Translations under genes and position numbers: made by a program
In this document: positions 16,246 through 22,988 of the stretch, in pieces
Layout: every line of letters begins with the position of its first letter
How positions within the stretch are numbered: the first letter of the stretch is position 1
Assembly: GCF_037338445.1 (NCBI RefSeq)
Contig: NZ_CP147838.1
Location: 310,001-374,000 of the forward strand
DNA from: Salinibaculum sp. SYNS191
GTDB lineage: Archaea > Halobacteriota > Halobacteria > Halobacteriales > Haloarculaceae
Direction: 5' to 3'
DNA length: 64,000 nt
Notes under the pieces: model-generated
Databases searched by the model: none
Seen by the model: only the letters and a program-made list of their open reading frames with translations
What the model was told of the DNA's origin: nothing

Positions 16246-17640
16246 TCACGTACCGACAGATTCCCAAGAGCGTTCGGTAACGATATCCTCGTCACGGACG
16301 GCGACACCGACGTTGAGCGTCGTCGTTGGGATGCCCGAATTGGGAATGTGATGGTGGACCCGATGCACCTCGTAGGTCAGTGGGTCGGTATCGCTCAGAG
16401 ATTGCCCACGGCACGTAGGTTTCGCTCTGATGGTATCGAAGGGGAGGACAGGAGCCACGAGTCGAGTGGTCATATCCCCGCCTGTCGCACCACGTAGCGC
16501 CTCTTTCAGCGCACTCACAGCGTCGTTGGCAACCTCCTCGGCGTTCTGTCCGTCGCTCTCGACGTAGGGGCCAGGGGTCAACTCCGTCCGACCAGCACGT
16601 TCGTACAGGGTCTCGTGGCGGGCCGTGACCTTTGCGTACTGGTTAGTGACGGAGAGGCCGATGTCGGTATCCGCACCGTAACTGGCCTCCGCTTGCCCCT
16701 TCGCCACGGCACTATTCACGGGCCGTAGCTCGGACAGTGCGTCGTTGGCGATGATCTGCGCCACCCGCTCGGGCGTGGTATCCGCTTCGGCACTGTCCCC
16801 CGCTGTCACCGAGATGTCGCGGGACGACCCACCGCCGACGGACTCACTCGACTGCTGGTCGAGGTAGTGTGCCCGATACTCGTGCGTAACGTCGCTCACC
16901 GTCGTCAGGACGGCACCGTCTTCAACTGGTTGGAGCCAGATGTCGGCACCCGTCTTCTCGGCGACGTAGTCGACGACATCGGCCAATGTGTGCCTGTTCG
17001 CACGGAAGTGCTTTTTCGAGCCGATGCGTGGGTTCTCCTCGGCGACGTACTGACTGGGGACGCCAATCCCACCAACGTTTGCCTGTCCCTCGGGGTCCGT
17101 CGCCTGCGGGGCCTGTGCGTCCTCACCGAGCGCGGAGACGACGGGGAACGGAAAGACACCGTCGAGGGCGTCCGTGATCCTGTCGAGGCCGTATGCGAGG
17201 TCGAACTCGTCCAGTTTGATGTTGGTCGCCTGCTTGTCGAGGAAGTGTCCAGGCCCTCGTGCTCGTGCTTTGTAGATACGGTCGTTGTCGCTGGCACTGG
17301 AGCCAACCCCCGTCACGAGGCCGTGAAACTCCGTGTGGTACTCACCTGTGACGGTGTCGCGCAACTCGATACGGAGCGTGTCCCAATCCGACTGGAGACT
17401 CGGACGCGACCCACGGAAGGCATCGAGGTAATCCTGTCCGTTGTACGGGGACGGAAACTCCACCTCGGCGTAGCGCGTGATGGCGAGTGGCCCCTCGTTG
17501 CGGATGTGGACATCCACGTCGGCGACGGGGATGCGTAGCTCGTTGACGTACACTCGCGAGGCAGTTGCCTCACTGGGATTGTGTGCGACGAGCGGGTCCG
17601 TCCCGTCGCCGCCGACGGGACGCAGTGTCGCCTTCGGCAT
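16246..17640 (-). CDS. Large beta-rich protein, possible virus tail-hub/baseplate-like
   Basis: A 464-residue protein without signal peptide, membrane segment or cysteine cluster. The N-terminal 130 residues run as alternating short strands (VADVDVHIRNEGPLAI, DTLRIELRD, EFHGLVTGVGSS), reminiscent of gpD/gp27-type tail hub domains. A central helical segment (TLADVVDYVAEKTGADIWLQ) and a further beta-rich C-terminal part follow. No enzyme motif is seen. It is the last gene of a three-gene operon. The start is taken as the ATG at 17640; a GTG at 17646 overlapping the previous stop is possible. The hub resemblance is weak inference; unknown structural protein is the safe reading. Confidence 0.55.
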   Translation of the reverse strand: MPKATLRPVGGDGTDPLVAHNPSEATASRVYVNELRIPVADVDVHIRNEGPLAITRYAEVEFPSPYNGQDYLDAFRGSRPSLQSDWDTLRIELRDTVTGEYHTEFHGLVTGVGSSASDNDRIYKARARGPGHFLDKQATNIKLDEFDLAYGLDRITDALDGVFPFPVVSALGEDAQAPQATDPEGQANVGGIGVPSQYVAEENPRIGSKKHFRANRHTLADVVDYVAEKTGADIWLQPVEDGAVLTTVSDVTHEYRAHYLDQQSSESVGGGSSRDISVTAGDSAEADTTPERVAQIIANDALSELRPVNSAVAKGQAEASYGADTDIGLSVTNQYAKVTARHETLYERAGRTELTPGPYVESDGQNAEEVANDAVSALKEALRGATGGDMTTRLVAPVLPFDTIRAKPTCRGQSLSDTDPLTYEVHRVHHHIPNSGIPTTTLNVGVAVRDEDIVTERSWESVGT

Positions 17641-17642
17641 GG

Positions 17643-17831
17643 TCACTCACACCCCTCTGCTTCCTCTGGAATCTCATCTTGAAGAACTGCATCGTCGCGG
17701 TGCTCATCGGGGTCGAGGTAGCCCAAGAGGTCACCATCGGGACCGAGTACGGCACCCGATTGTAAGACCACACCACCCTCGGGGATGTCGTCGCCCTCGA
17801 TGGTCCGTGATTCCCCGTGAGTATCACTCAT
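17643..17831 (-). CDS. Small acidic protein in hub-like operon
   Basis: A 62-residue protein (MSDTHGESRTIEGDD) with the segment GGVVLQSGAVLGPDGDLLGYLDPDE and an acidic tail. The ATG at 17831 overlaps the end of the upstream gene by 8 bp, and its stop is 2 nt before the ATG of the 464-residue gene, so all three are translated from one message. No family recognised. Its size and position would suit a chaperone or connector for the larger protein. Confidence 0.6.
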   Translation of the reverse strand: MSDTHGESRTIEGDDIPEGGVVLQSGAVLGPDGDLLGYLDPDEHRDDAVLQDEIPEEAEGCE

Positions 17832-18228
17832 CGTCATCCTCACCACCATCTGCGGGACCGTCCCCGAGAGTGAACGTCATGTGGTCCTCGTAGTCGTCCT
17901 CGTCGTCCTCATTGTCCCCGCCCTCTACGTCATCGTCGGTGTCGTCGGTGGTCTTGGCGTCGTCGGCCACGTCGTCCAGCCGCTCACTCACATCAACTCT
18001 CGGCCATTCCACGACAGCCGAGAGTTTGAACGACACCTGTTTCCGCCCGTTCATGCGATGGATTCGAGGCCGTGCCACCTGACTTTTCGTGGGGTCCTCA
18101 ATGGTCATCAGGCAGGTGTCCCCGTGGTGAACCTCGATTCTGGTATCTCGGTGCCGCAGGAGGTGCCCGACGTAGTCGGGATGCACTTCGCCAATCTGTT
18201 CTACTGCGTCGAAATCGAACTTACTCAT
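17824..18228 (-). CDS. First gene of hub-like operon, acidic C-terminal tail
   Basis: A 134-residue protein (MSKFDFDAVEQIGEVHPDYVG). Residues 1-85 form a compact alternating strand/helix unit (RIEVHHGDTCLMTIEDP, RKQVSFKLSAVVEW). Residues about 90-134 are a very acidic Asp/Glu tail. Unknown family. The start at 18228 is followed in frame by the most protein-like sequence; the open frame extends upstream without conserved character. An AT-rich box near 18387-18405 (GGATATATGATATATC on the plus strand) is the probable promoter, which implies a long leader. Confidence 0.6.
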   Translation of the reverse strand: MSKFDFDAVEQIGEVHPDYVGHLLRHRDTRIEVHHGDTCLMTIEDPTKSQVARPRIHRMNGRKQVSFKLSAVVEWPRVDVSERLDDVADDAKTTDDTDDDVEGGDNEDDEDDYEDHMTFTLGDGPADGGEDDDE

Positions 18229-18792
18229 GTCTGTGTCTGCTGGTTCGCGGTTGTTTGCAAGCCTGTGCAGATCGTGGGGACCCTTGCCTTCCCTCAGTGA
18301 AACCACCCGAGCGTTCCCCTGTCCCCAGACGCGATATGATAGATAGCGTAGACTGCGCTTGTGCCATACATCGGCCCTCTTGACCTTAAAACCTAGGATA
18401 TATGATATATCTGACGTGTTCGGTGGATTCCGATTATGGCACGTCTCAGACTGAGAAATTCTGAGACTCAGCAGACTGGTGGTGTAGGTCCGCCTCACAT
18501 GGAACCGTGACGGGGGCGGGTAGTCCGCAGGCGCGGGGCGGTTCAGTCCCGAGAGGGGGACCACCTCCCCGTGTCCTGACACATACGCTTCTTAACGTAA
18601 TTTTGACTATGGGTGGTTGTGGCCCCTCTCTCCGTGGAAATGGTTATAAACACCCAATGCGAACAGAACACATATCAGATTTTTAGAGGGAATTAAGTAG
18701 CAAGGTGTGCTACGTTGATGTAACTCACTGCGTGTTCGCGCTCGCAGAAAGCGCCAGTGTAGGAGCACTGACGCAGTGGGTTGGAGCAACCC
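18229..18792. other. 564-bp divergent control region
   Basis: Separates the hub-like operon (minus strand) from the 18793 gene (plus strand). It holds an AT-rich box near 18387-18405, an inverted repeat at 18443-18467, a GC-rich stretch with a TATA-like GGTTATAAAC near 18640-18650, and three hairpins running into the 18793 start codon. No gene is supported inside. Confidence 0.5.
18443..18467. promoter_or_regulatory. Inverted repeat, operator-like
   Basis: GTCTCAGA (18443-18450) and TCTGAGAC (18460-18467) are perfect 8-bp arms around a 9-nt spacer. It sits about 215 bp upstream of the hub-like operon start, near its probable promoter. It could be an operator or an RNA hairpin. Confidence 0.4.
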
Positions 18793-18793
18793 A
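18738..18793 (+). promoter_or_regulatory. Three tandem hairpins ending on a start codon
   Basis: Hairpin 1 is GCGCT-loop-AGCGC (18738-18754). Hairpin 2 is CAGTG-taggag-CACTG (18755-18770). Hairpin 3 is TGGGTTG-gag-CAACCCA (18777-18793), whose last A is the A of the ATG. A GGAG Shine-Dalgarno-like tetramer (18783-18786) lies across the top of hairpin 3. Folding in the mRNA would bury the start codon edge, suggesting translational control. The same layout with different bases precedes the gene at 20422. Confidence 0.45.
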
Positions 18794-19140
18794 TGATGAA
18801 GTTCGACACGGCAGAAAATGAAAGTTCTGCCACGGGCGTTGCACAGCTCATGACCGATATCGAGGCGAAAGCCACGGAGCAAATCGAGTCAGACGGGGAA
18901 GTTCGGTTGGGCGAACTACGGCAGTTCGCACGGGCGCACGAGCGGTTTGTCGACTCACCGACCTACGCAACGACCATCATCGACAGGACCGACGTGTACG
19001 ATCCCGAGTGGGCTGGTGAATTTCAGTCGGATACGATGGCCGAGGAACTGAAGCAGTTGGCTGCATCAGCACTTGTCGAGAAAGTCGTTGATAAGTTAGA
19101 GTCTGAGCGTAGTCCGCAACAGGCTTACCGCATCTTGTAG
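18793..19140 (+). CDS. Small helical hypothetical protein
   Basis: A 115-residue soluble, charged, mostly helical protein (MMKFDTAENES; C-terminal ALVEKVVDKLESERSPQQAYRIL). No recognised domain. The start is the ATG at 18793 (or 18796), set by GGAG six nt upstream; the TTG at 18781 falls inside the hairpins. It is preceded by three hairpins that end on its start codon. It converges with the 19207-20010 gene. Confidence 0.6.
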   Translation: MMKFDTAENESSATGVAQLMTDIEAKATEQIESDGEVRLGELRQFARAHERFVDSPTYATTIIDRTDVYDPEWAGEFQSDTMAEELKQLAASALVEKVVDKLESERSPQQAYRIL

Positions 19141-19206
19141 ACGCTCTCGACACTGCTCTTTCTTCCCACAGTTGGTGTATTGAAGTACCCTCTCTCGCTA
19201 AGTCGG

Positions 19207-20010
19207 TCATCCTGATAAGCCCAAATCAGCAGAGATAGTCTCCACAGACTCCCCGTTCCAAATCCTATAGGTGGCAAAGAGGAGTGATAACAGTGGCACG
19301 TCGTACTCTACCGACAGTCGAAAGCCGTCACGAAGGAAGTCTCGTGCATCCCTGAAGACTCGGTCTTGGCAGGGTGCTGCTGAGACTGGTATGACGTACG
19401 GCAACAGGTATTTGATAAATCCAGATGGATCAACATTATAATACTCAGTCAGTGTTCCAGGTAGGTCGAGAGCGTTGAGAATCTCCTCATCCGTGAGCGT
19501 CTCAAACAGTCTTTCTCCGCCCACCCTCATGTCACACCACTCTTGGATAACACGTTCGGGATATCCCAGAAACCGCCCAATAGCGACATGCGTTTCTCGC
19601 TCAGTTACACCCCACCGCGAGGAAGTTTCGAAATGGTCTCTCAATCGGTCTCTCCGTTCGGAGTCGTAGGAGATGTAGTAGTTCGTATTGAGTTGAATTA
19701 TTCCGTTTTCCGCTTCCACTGCTGTGGTGTTGTGAACGTAGGGAATATCGAAGTTATCGAGGAATGGATACAAAGCATCGTCCCAGTATGAAGGGGGAGT
19801 CGATGCAGATATCTCAGCCGCGTCACGAGCTGTCGCATATCGGCTCAAACCGATATTACATCCTGGTCTTGTTCCGTAGAGAACGAGTGCAATCTGGTAG
19901 ACTTCAGGTACAGTTGTTTCGGCAGTAAATTCGTCATCGGACCAAAGATAGCCGAATAGTTCTTCTTGCCGCTCTGTGGTGAATCGGTCGAGTGGTCTAT
20001 CTTTGGGCAT
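19207..20010 (-). CDS. Unknown 267-residue element protein
   Basis: A soluble protein with mixed helix and strand and no transmembrane segment. The motif-like patches CNIGLSRYATARDAAE, HVAIGRFLGYPERVIQEWCD and WNGESVETISADLGLSG do not identify a family to me. The C-terminal part looks helix-turn-helix-like, so DNA binding is possible. Codon use is AT-richer than the host. It is single, convergent with 18793 and divergent from the SWIM gene across a 411-bp gap. Confidence 0.6.
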   Translation of the reverse strand: MPKDRPLDRFTTERQEELFGYLWSDDEFTAETTVPEVYQIALVLYGTRPGCNIGLSRYATARDAAEISASTPPSYWDDALYPFLDNFDIPYVHNTTAVEAENGIIQLNTNYYISYDSERRDRLRDHFETSSRWGVTERETHVAIGRFLGYPERVIQEWCDMRVGGERLFETLTDEEILNALDLPGTLTEYYNVDPSGFIKYLLPYVIPVSAAPCQDRVFRDARDFLRDGFRLSVEYDVPLLSLLFATYRIWNGESVETISADLGLSG

Positions 20011-20421
20011 ATCGTAAATAGATGCCAGGGCTGCTTCGGATTTGAGAATTTTCTGGATTCGGGTTTACAGTTCTTGAACTCTTTGGCGGCTTAATCTCAC
20101 TACACTGTTGAGGTCTACGTTTGGATGACGTGACGGGTGGATTCAGGCGACGATCCGCGCTTACCCCGATACCCTCGAAGTCGAGAGCATCGACATCAGC
20201 GCGAATCTCTGCTGAGTGTCACTAATCAGACGTAGTATCGGGTTACTAATTGTTTGTTCCTGTTTTTAGCATAGGGTACGGCGATAGCAGTAGGTAAGTA
20301 TACGAATACAATCATCTATCTATAAGTGGATGGATGATGTACATGCAGGTAGGCCACGAGCGCGTTTCACGGAGAAACGCCGCGGTGCTGGAACACCGCA
20401 GCAGTGGTCTGGTGTCAGACC
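20011..20421. other. 411-bp divergent control region
   Basis: Lies between the 19207-20010 gene and the SWIM gene. It contains AT-rich promoter-like sequence (about 20225-20335, including ATCTATCTATAAG near 20310-20325) and, next to the SWIM start, three hairpins described separately. No coding sequence is supported. Confidence 0.5.
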
Positions 20422-20422
20422 A
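20362..20422 (+). promoter_or_regulatory. Three tandem hairpins ending on a start codon (second instance)
   Basis: Hairpin 1 is GCGTTTC-acgga-GAAACGC (20362-20380). Hairpin 2 is GCGGTG-ctggaa-CACCGC (20382-20399). Hairpin 3 is TGGTCTG-gtgt-CAGACCA (20405-20422), whose last A is the A of the ATG. The order, spacing and contact with the start codon repeat those at 18738-18793. Most stem bases differ yet remain perfectly paired, and GCAGTGG precedes hairpin 3 in both. Confidence 0.5.
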
Positions 20423-20940
20423 TGCAAGCCTACGACGATGGGGCAGATAAGCCCCACGACAGCAGTACCGACCTCGACCAGCGGGACGTGCGGGCACTCA
20501 CCGAGAAGATGACTGTTCTGCCGCGCGGTGGGGACGTGTACTCCGTCACCACGGAGAGCGGTAGCGAGTACCGAGTGGACGCTCTGGAAGGCCGTTGCTC
20601 GTGCCCCGACAAGCAACACAACCTCAGCGACGACGAGAGATGCAAGCACGAACGCCGTGTTCGCTTCGCCACGGGACAGTGGCAGGTCCCCGCGTGGGTC
20701 GACACCGAGGCAGTGGACCCACAGCTCGGGGAACACGTCGAGACCACCGCGGCAGCCGCCGACGGAGGGGTAATTCCCGACGACAACCCCCAGCCTCAGA
20801 CCGAGGAGAACAGGGACGAACGGGATTCAGATAGTGGACGACCCGACGACTGTGAGTGTACGGTCTGGAACGGCGATTACGAGATTCCGTGTTGGGAGTG
20901 CTACAGAGAGGGGTTCGAGGAACCCGTGAACACTACGTAG
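20422..20940 (+). CDS. SWIM zinc-finger protein
   Basis: A 172-residue protein. Residues about 35-80 form a SWIM domain: strands VYSVTTESGSEYRVDALEG, then CSCPDK (Cys59, Cys61) and CKHERR (Cys74, His76). SWIM domains bind DNA or proteins and are common in haloarchaeal plasmids and viruses. The middle is flexible and acidic. The C-terminal CECTVWNGDYEIPCWECY could form a second zinc site. The ATG at 20422 is used; the upstream GTG at 20404 lies inside the third hairpin. No neighbour suggests a specific partner. Confidence 0.8.
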   Translation: MQAYDDGADKPHDSSTDLDQRDVRALTEKMTVLPRGGDVYSVTTESGSEYRVDALEGRCSCPDKQHNLSDDERCKHERRVRFATGQWQVPAWVDTEAVDPQLGEHVETTAAAADGGVIPDDNPQPQTEENRDERDSDSGRPDDCECTVWNGDYEIPCWECYREGFEEPVNTT

Positions 20941-21026
20941 AGTAAGGGTCCCGTGAGGGGGCCAAATAAATGCTGAGGGTACCCCCCACCCCATCCATTC
21001 AAGTGTACCGACACCTCTTTTTCATG

Positions 21027-21051
21027 TATGACCATTGAAATGCTGGTCATA
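21027..21051. promoter_or_regulatory. Inverted repeat between SWIM gene and small membrane gene
   Basis: TATGACCA (21027-21034) and TGGTCATA (21044-21051), perfect 8-bp arms with a 9-nt spacer, the same arm and spacer length as at 18443-18467. It could be an operator or a terminator hairpin for either convergent transcript. Confidence 0.4.
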
Positions 21052-21169
21052 ACGAGCATAGTGATACTCGAATATTTCCTGATCGGATTCTGGGGGGTGC
21101 GAAGTTGGAGATCTTCACCGAGTAGGAGGAAGGCGCAGGAGTGGAGTAGGTAGTACCAAGAAGGGGAGG

Positions 21170-21268
21170 CTACTGGTCGAGGAGTCCCGACAACGCCCCG
21201 ACGAACGTCGCAATCACCATCACGTACACTGTGGCTTCGATGACCGCGTAGGCCGCTGCTTCTACCAT
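21170..21268 (-). CDS. 32-residue membrane protein with strong Shine-Dalgarno
   Basis: Reads MVEAAAYAVIEATVYV, continues MVIATFVGALSGLL and ends DQ. It is one hydrophobic helix with Glu3 and Glu11 on its first half. It is too short for routine gene calling, but GGAGGTGA (21276-21283 on the plus strand as tcacctcc) lies 7 nt upstream of the ATG, an almost perfect anti-16S match. A TATA-like AACTTATC near 21310-21318 lies further upstream. That pairing makes it a convincing gene. Its function is unknown; candidates are a membrane toxin, a holin-like protein or a small regulator. Confidence 0.65.
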   Translation of the reverse strand: MVEAAAYAVIEATVYVMVIATFVGALSGLLDQ

Positions 21269-21485
21269 GTGGTTCTCACCTCCATTTTAGTTGTCAATTC
21301 GTTGCCTGATAAGTTTTGTGTGGTTAACAGAAATAATTAACAAAGCATACGGAAGTTTGTGTAAACAACGTACATACAATATTAAACGAGACAATATTTT
21401 TCAAACTTCAGTTCCTTTGTCAAAGACTGTCAGATCTATCGTGGTGGAGCCGACAAGCAATCTGTTCCACGGAGATAATCAGACT

Positions 21486-21836
21486 CTACGTAAAACGGCC
21501 AAACAAGAACTCTCTCACAAACTCAATCTTGTCTTCGATTCCTGTAATGAGACCAATCCCTTGACGTACTGTTTCCTGTTGTGGTGAAAGTTGAATTACC
21601 CCTACGAGGTCCAATACTTTGGTTACAGTCGGGCCGAATTTAGGGAGGACAATGAGAGCCAATCCGATAACATAGAGCGGCATGACGATGAGGACGCCGA
21701 TCAGTGGTATCTTGAAGATGATACCGAGACCGTACAACAGACTGAGAACAGACACCGCTGCCTTTCCGATCGTCTCCCACCGACCTCCCTTGGAGTACCA
21801 CTCATAGACGCGGTGTGCTATTCTGATGGCATCCAT
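21486..21836 (-). CDS. Small membrane protein with two hydrophobic helices
   Basis: A 116-residue protein with hydrophobic segments about residues 24-46 (TIGKAAVSVLSLLYGLGIIF) and 46-66 (IPLIGVLIVMPLYVIGLALI). An amphipathic C-terminal region, which may lie on the membrane, ends EFVREFLFGRFT. No family recognised. Last element gene before attR; it reads away from the orphaned host dinB promoter on the same strand and could receive read-through from it. Confidence 0.65.
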   Translation of the reverse strand: MDAIRIAHRVYEWYSKGGRWETIGKAAVSVLSLLYGLGIIFKIPLIGVLIVMPLYVIGLALIVLPKFGPTVTKVLDLVGVIQLSPQQETVRQGIGLITGIEDKIEFVREFLFGRFT

Positions 21837-22203
21837 ATGGCTATGAGTTGTGTAGTTTGACTAATAGAAGTATCGACCAACATCATTCAACCTCAGTGCG
21901 CGTTTGAACGGAGGGCGCGTCGGCGTTCGGGGCCCGAGCGCAGGCGTCATGATGCCCCGCATCTGACGCCAAGCGAGCGGCCCGAACCCGACCGCCCAAC
22001 CACTCCACCGTATCTCACGGTGTCTTCCCCTCACAACGGGTATAGCAGAAATATTTGCCGCGACACCCAATTCTAGATTTGTAGGCCACGACGACACAGG
22101 TGAAGTCCACTACGGGAAACCCGTGAGACACGATGGAATGTGAAACACGTGGACACGTCGGTCAGTGTTGTGATGTGTTGGAAATTAAGGGTGAGAAAAC
22201 CAC
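21837..22203. other. 367-bp non-coding right arm of the element
   Basis: No gene supported. It contains a large stem structure (21925-21987) and otherwise mixed sequence running into attR. Right-arm position makes it a candidate for excision accessory sites or origin function; nothing specific is recognised. Confidence 0.4.
21925..21987. other. Long imperfect stem-loop near attR
   Basis: Outer arms GTTCGGG (21925-21931) and CCCGAAC (21981-21987). An inner stem GGCGTCA (21943-21949)/TGACGCC (21964-21970) continues after one bulged T into GATGC (21951-21955)/GCATC (21959-21963) with a CCC loop. Nineteen base pairs are nested in 63 nt. It could be a structured RNA, a terminator or a cruciform site used in replication or excision. 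Confidence 0.4.
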
Positions 22204-22292
22204 CCGACGACGAGGGGCTGGCCACGGAGTGCTGGCTCGCGCAGGCGCTCGCAGGCCGCGTAGAAACAGTCCATGTCGACGTGACAGATGAC
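22204..22292. repeat. attR: 89-bp direct repeat, right end
   Basis: Partner of 5095-5183 (88 of 89 identical). On the minus strand it continues in frame from the original dinB start at 22337 and goes out of dinB sequence beyond 22204 into element DNA. Confidence 0.93.
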
Positions 22293-22337
22293 GCGGGGAC
22301 CGTCCTCGCTCACTCCCGGGAGCGTCCCGTCGCGCAT
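22204..22337 (-). pseudogene. dinB: Orphaned original 5' end of dinB
   Basis: From an ATG at 22337 it reads MRDGTLPGVSEDGPR, then the same VICHVDMDCFYAACE segment as the intact gene, and leaves dinB sequence after Val-Val at the attR edge, ending a few codons into element DNA. This is the host's own start. Its last residues before the repeat (DGPR) match the pattern of the replacement (AGPQ). It remains attached to the upstream host intergenic region and presumably its promoter. The peptide itself cannot be a polymerase. Confidence 0.9.
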
Positions 22338-22539
22338 ACACGGCGGTAGCCGGCGAAGTGGGTTAAGCGTCTCCCCTCCGGGGCGGAAGTGGAACGGCAA
22401 AAAATGGCATCTGCAAAACCGGAATGCCGCGGTGCATCCGGCCGGACTGCACCGGGCGCGCTGGCTTGACTGCGGTGCCAATAGTCGGAACCTGCGACGG
22501 TCATTCCCGCCGGAAACCCCGCGCACCAGGGCTTCACGT

Positions 22540-22560
22540 GTGTGTTAGTATCTAACACAC
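22540..22560. promoter_or_regulatory. Perfect palindrome in original dinB upstream region
   Basis: GTGTGTTAG-tat-CTAACACAC, 9-bp arms with a 3-nt centre, 203 bp upstream of the original dinB start and 35 bp after the stop of the zinc gene at 22595. It is operator-like. If it controls dinB (for example in damage response), the insertion has disconnected the gene from it. Confidence 0.45.
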
Positions 22561-22594
22561 TTAACAGTTGCTCCAATCGTTCCGAATGTGACAC

Positions 22595-22837
22595 TCACTC
22601 GCCGGTGCCGATACCGCCTAGGTGTTGCATCTCCCGGATGAAGCAACTGGGGCTGCAGTACCGTTCGCGGTGTTCGCTCCGCCCGTCGTCCGTCGGGATG
22701 CAGTGCTCGACGTGTTCCTCGTCGCCCGCGACGATGGCGGTCCCGCAGAACCCGCAGTGGTGGCCGCTCTCGTCCGCGTCGGTCGGTCGCCGGTTCGCCA
22801 GGACCTGTCCGGCGTGTGCCGGTTCGTGTGCGCCCAT
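22595..22837 (-). CDS. Small zinc-binding protein
   Basis: An 80-residue protein (MGAHEPAHAGQ). Cysteine/histidine pairs CGFC, HVEHC and RYCSPSC suggest a treble-clef or TRASH-like zinc site. The ATG at 22837 is preceded by a purine-rich GGAGGAGAGG (minus strand) about 7 nt upstream, which sets the start. It is the host gene that preceded dinB on the same strand before the insertion. Function unknown. Confidence 0.75.
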   Translation of the reverse strand: MGAHEPAHAGQVLANRRPTDADESGHHCGFCGTAIVAGDEEHVEHCIPTDDGRSEHRERYCSPSCFIREMQHLGGIGTGE

Positions 22838-22988
22838 GTGTCGCCTCTCCTCCGGAGTGTGTCGGGTTGGCACGCGATTGCCCGGGCTCACACTTAGTGG
22901 TGTGTCAGACACCTCTCGCCTGGCTGGTAGCTCCGGGGCAGAGCGATAGATTGGAGACGGTAGGGACTCTCGGTCGGCGTACGACCAG

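Larger units (their letters stand above)
5095..22292. mobile_element. 17.1-kb integrative element inserted within dinB
   Basis: Bounded by direct repeats 5095-5183 and 22204-22292 (89 bp, one mismatch), both parts of the dinB coding sequence. The left end encodes a tyrosine integrase reading inward. The interior has lower and more variable GC than the flanks and no housekeeping genes. It holds an HTH-HNH protein, a Rep candidate, three HNH and two PD-(D/E)XK-type proteins, membrane proteins, and a possible tail-hub operon. No capsid, terminase, portal or conjugation ATPase is recognisable, so it is not an obvious tailed provirus, pleolipovirus or conjugative element. A plasmid-like element or virus satellite is possible. 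Element identity is inferred from the repeat, the integrase and the split target gene together. Confidence 0.93.

Noticed and set aside
21291..21587. 98-codon plus-strand frame starting at TTG
   Set aside because: Overlaps the membrane gene at 21486-21836 on the other strand and lacks start signals.
5095..22292. Classification as a pleolipovirus or tailed provirus
   Set aside because: No spike, VP8-like NTPase, capsid, terminase or portal could be recognised; only a weak hub-like gene is present.
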